The notes below the pieces were generated by a model that saw nothing but the letters and a program-made list of their open reading frames with translations, had not been told where the DNA came from and did not search any database. DNA of 64,000 bases from Sclerodactyla briareus (lineage: Eukaryota; Echinodermata; Holothuroidea; Dendrochirotida; Sclerodactylidae). This document shows, piece after piece, positions 60,365-64,000 of this stretch; positions within the stretch are counted from its first letter, which is position 1, and the number at the start of each line of letters is the position of its first letter. The stretch spans positions 186,001 through 250,000 of the forward strand of contig JAODTK010005583.1 in the NCBI GenBank assembly GCA_026419785.1, written 5' to 3'. The position numbers and the translations under genes are program-made.

Positions 60365-60557
60365 CCAACTTTTAAACTAAATTTTTGATGTGACTGGCGG
60401 TCCTTCAGTGTGTCTAATTGCAAAATATATTCCAAACTTCCAAAATTTGTTGGATTTAATTTCTCCCCCAACTTTTAACATAAATTTAGCGTGAACTGGA
60501 GTCCTTCAGTGGTGTCTAATTGCAAAATATATCCAACCTTCCAAATTGTTTGATTTC
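60365..60557 (+). repeat. Two tandem ~97-bp units
   Basis: Each has CCCAACTTTTAA, AAATTT, GTCCTTCAGTG, GTGTCTAATTGCAAAATATA and CTTCCAAA. The units are close to identical apart from indels and derive from the end of the preceding duplication. Confidence 0.85.
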
Positions 60558-60559
60558 CC

Positions 60560-63500
60560 GAGCATGGTGGTAGGGTCTACCTTTAGTATCCAAGATGTTA
60601 ATATCGAGTCACTGCGGGTTATTCATGTGTGTATAATTGTCTTCATTTATGCCAATTTTGCCAAGTTGTTTCGAATTTCCATGAACCATGTTTGTGCAAT
60701 TGCAAGATTCAGGGTGACATTCCCCCTTCACAAACCTTAGTCACTCTTTTGGTATACATGGTCAACATCAGTGCTAATGAATTTTGATCAGTTGGTTGGG
60801 GACTGCTGTTAGGCTAATTTTTTTTTTTATTGATCTGAAAAAGGCGAGACTAGCGTTCTGACCCACTTGTTTCACCGCCAAGTTAATCTGTTTCATGAAA
60901 GAGGTGAACAGTTTATGCCAAGGGAAATCACAGCAACATCTATTTTGCCTACACCCTGTCTCCCTGGCTGATGTTACGAGTAAATTGATTGGCCTCAAAC
61001 ATGAACAGGATTACATTCTCAGGGTCCCGGCCAGGTGTAGTGGCATTTATTTCCGTTCATGTAGTACAACTCAGGACATTCCTATTCAACCATCAATTTA
61101 GGGTAGTCTTGTTGAATTTTGGCATTTTATTTACTTATATCCAAATACCTCAGAAATAAATACACTGCATTCTGGAATCCATCATACTGTCAATTCCTTT
61201 CATAGGATTTAGCAATCTCATAGAACCCAAAATTTACAAGTGACCATGATTTTTCACTCATCCATAGTCCTTACAGATGAACGTTAATATCGTGCTGCTG
61301 TCATCATTCTGAGATCCAATGATGTCGGGACCTCCATCTCGAGAGCGACGCATCTCCACATCTTGTTCGAAACTGCCCAACAGTGGTACATCTCACTTGG
61401 AGGAGGCCTGGTCAAACCTCATCATCATGACATTAGTAACATTTGCCTAGACATTGCCTCTTCCTTTGGCCATCTTGGCCACCTTGCAGCACATGCCACA
61501 GCTTCGTAGACCCATCCACGGGCTACGAAGGGAGAGGGTACTCTGCCCCCTCAAAACTCTAGTTTATGGGCCTGTTCTCGAGAGGCCCTTCAATGTTCCT
61601 GCGATATTCTTTTAGCATCCAAGCAAGAGACTTCCAGTTTGAAAAGTGAGTAGGCCGTGTCCAATATTATGTTACATTCAAGAATGTGTTTATTACTTTC
61701 TTTGGGCTGCGGATTGTAGAATCCAACCATGATATTCCCACCCTTTCAAGTGGTTGTCTATTCGGTTTCAAGAGATCATGCTCAACATGTTGACAACCCT
61801 ATCTAGTCTAAAGCATTGCACATAGCAGGGGTAAGCACTACTTTGCTAATATCAATAACTTCACAGGCCTTTGGATTAGGAAACTGGGTACCCAGATATC
61901 CAGTTTCATAGTGGGGGGAGTCAATGTTTTGTTGACAGATTTCTTTTTGCTGTTCATGATTGAAATTGTGTTCATGATTGGTATTGCCTGTGAATTGGAA
62001 TGATTAGTATACTGTTCCATTCCTATTGATTAATTCGATGACGTAGGTACTACAGCCTAAGCTGTCACTGAGGAAATTAGATGAGTGAACTGTTCCAATC
62101 GTTTAGTATTGCTGATACCTGCATTGTCCACGGGAGTATCGACCCAGAAAATGAACTGTGTGTGTGCATTTACATATAATAATCTTTTTTTCGTGGAAGG
62201 TGGGGGATTGTGGGATCTGTACTGCCTTGATTTTCCACATCCTTCCAAAATGAGACAATTGCCCTATCGCAATCAGTAACCTTTTCCTCCCCCCTTCTCG
62301 CTGTAAATGTTGAAGGTCTGTTGTGGCGTTGCATAATGTCTTGCTGTAAGGGTATTGATCGTTATCCAGAGTTGATGAAATTTTGAGGAGATGGCCTTTC
62401 AAGATCCACATTTAATGGATAGCACACTATGCAGCTTCCTGTCACTGGAAGTGCAATGATAACAAAAGGCCTGATGTTTTCAATACACTCAAGATATCCT
62501 TTATCTGATCAAATTTCCTGAATGGAGATTATCATAAAAACTATAGCTAGGACACTGTGTCATACAGTCTAGTAGGCCTATTTTAGTACAGTTATAGTTA
62601 GTTGCTGTGAGAACACAACCTCTGGAGGGGGTGGGGTAGGGTGGGTAATCAGATGGATCCAGTCCCCCCCCCCCCGAGCTTTTATGAGTGAATCTACACA
62701 TGTTTTTGCACACGCAAACCACATCCTGATGTTAACTTGCCTGATTAGTGAAGTTGTATGGGAACGATATTATAGCACGACGGCTCTGCATGAATTAAAA
62801 AATTTTAGGTGTTTCATGCAAGCGAGTTTTTGTTCCTGAAGTTCCCTATTCACCAGGCCCAAGGCAGTCAGTGGTAACATCAGGCCTTCAAACCTCCAGA
62901 GGGGCCGATAAGGGTCCACACTCGGGACAAGGCATGATGGGTCCTTCATCGTCCGGTATAAGCTTTATCAGAGCTACCCTGGTCTAATCATTGACGTCCT
63001 CAGTGGAGACAGGCAAGCGCTGACCGCCGTACCATTAGAAGGTATTAACTGCATGAGTTTAGGCCTTATGGTCATTAACAGGGAAGGGGAGGGTAGTTCG
63101 TCAACATGAACAATCTGCTTTATCTGCTCAATAGGGGCGTCCCCGATGTAATAGGAGACAGGGCTGGAGGGGGGGGGGGGGGGGGGTTGCCAGGACCGCT
63201 TGATAGGATCCTAATCATTAATGTCCTGGGAAAAGGCGTATATATATTTGGCTCACTATAGATAATGCACCTTTACTTATGACACCTCCACATTAGGTCC
63301 ACCATATGCCTTGTTTTGTTGTGAGATCCAATTTATTGTGCAGGTGTCACTTAACTTTTACCACTGACGTCTGCAGTATGCTATCCTACTAGCTACCGGA
63401 ATCTGGCATGTTCTTTAGGCCAGGAGGTGGTCACCCGTCATTCCGTTTAAATGCCATCCGAATCAAATTCAGTTACCATCGAAATTTGAGTGGTCTTGCT

Positions 63501-64000
63501 GAATTATTTTTCTTAATTTATGTGACTTTTGACAATTACGTTTCTCGAACCCCTTAGTGAGGTTCTTGGTTGTTTAGGTACATTTGATGTCCTTTTTAAC
63601 TTGTTTGCGTCCGGCATAAATGGAATGACGGTGACCACTTCTGTGCTTAAATAATGCCAGATTCAAGTAGCTAGTAGGCTAGCATACTTCAGATGTCAGT
63701 GGTAAAAAGTAAGTGAATCACAATGAATTGCCGTAACAGGGGGTTCCAGTGGGCATTTTAGCTGTTATCTAATCTGGGGTTTGTTTTTCAGTGGTGCAGT
63801 TGGGTTTATGATGCAACAAGATCAGGATTGACAGCATGCTAGGAATGTGATTTATATGAAGAAAGGTAATAACGCAAAATTATTATGCTGTTGCATCGGA
63901 AACTGGAATTGTTTGTACCCGTATGCACTACGCATACCTCGTACAACCGGCAGTACGGCTGCATCATTTGCTGCTGTCATGTTTGAAGTAGTACAATACA
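60560..64000. other. No recognisable gene; poly(G) tracts
   Basis: Frames reach 102 codons (62,103-62,411 minus) without recognisable domains. Poly(C) at 62,666-62,676 and poly(G) at 63,168-63,187. A gene exon cannot be excluded but nothing supports one. Confidence 0.4.

Overview
The window looks like non-coding, repeat-rich nuclear DNA from an animal, most likely a marine invertebrate deuterostome (echinoderm or relative). That guess rests on the mix of repeat families (Penelope-like element, EN/RT LINE, tRNA-derived SINEs, hAT-, mariner- and TTAA-type elements, many G-tract repeats) and cannot be proven from the sequence. No bacterial-style gene layout exists: there are no operons, no open frame longer than 242 codons, and no convincing host protein-coding exon, tRNA, rRNA or CRISPR array. 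Transposon proteins are readable only by hopping between frames. This reflects decay, possibly with long-read indel noise added.

Layout. 1-3.5 kb: nearly featureless, with one copy of a ~310-bp dispersed repeat and a pair of CCCGTCGGGG-rich blocks. 3.5-9.7 kb: a retroelement nest. A minus-strand LINE (endonuclease, reverse transcriptase, C-terminal part) lies next to a plus-strand Penelope-like element with RT and GIY-YIG endonuclease remains. The Penelope element is flanked by inverted ~250-bp repeats. A hammerhead-ribozyme-like core follows its right repeat, and a second, inverted copy of that core lies beyond the LINE at 3.6 kb. 9.7-30 kb: AT microsatellites, an unidentified GC-rich block (9.9-10.75 kb), the second copy of the 310-bp repeat, a mariner-like MITE at 19.0 kb, and long stretches where nothing is recognisable.

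30.5-39.65 kb: a diverged tandem segmental duplication. Copy A was later interrupted by a 1.5-kb hAT-like element and copy B by a tRNA-derived SINE; both carry a second SINE family. 40.4-41.56 kb: a ~325-bp satellite. 42.4-43.6 kb: a dispersed repeat and three tandem 200-bp units that look like splice-site-flanked cassettes. 44.1-47.5 kb: a G-tract element, a full SINE, then ~2.5 kb of palindromic GATATC repeats organised by a recurring AAAACGGC box. 50-64 kb: further dispersed repeats, a ~290-bp satellite (53.5-54.2 kb), an 842-bp non-autonomous element with TTAA target duplications (55.85-56.69 kb), and a ~450-bp direct duplication (57.9/59.9 kb).

The parts do not form a working pathway. 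The most informative parts are the Penelope element with its ribozyme-like motifs and the palindromic GATATC array.
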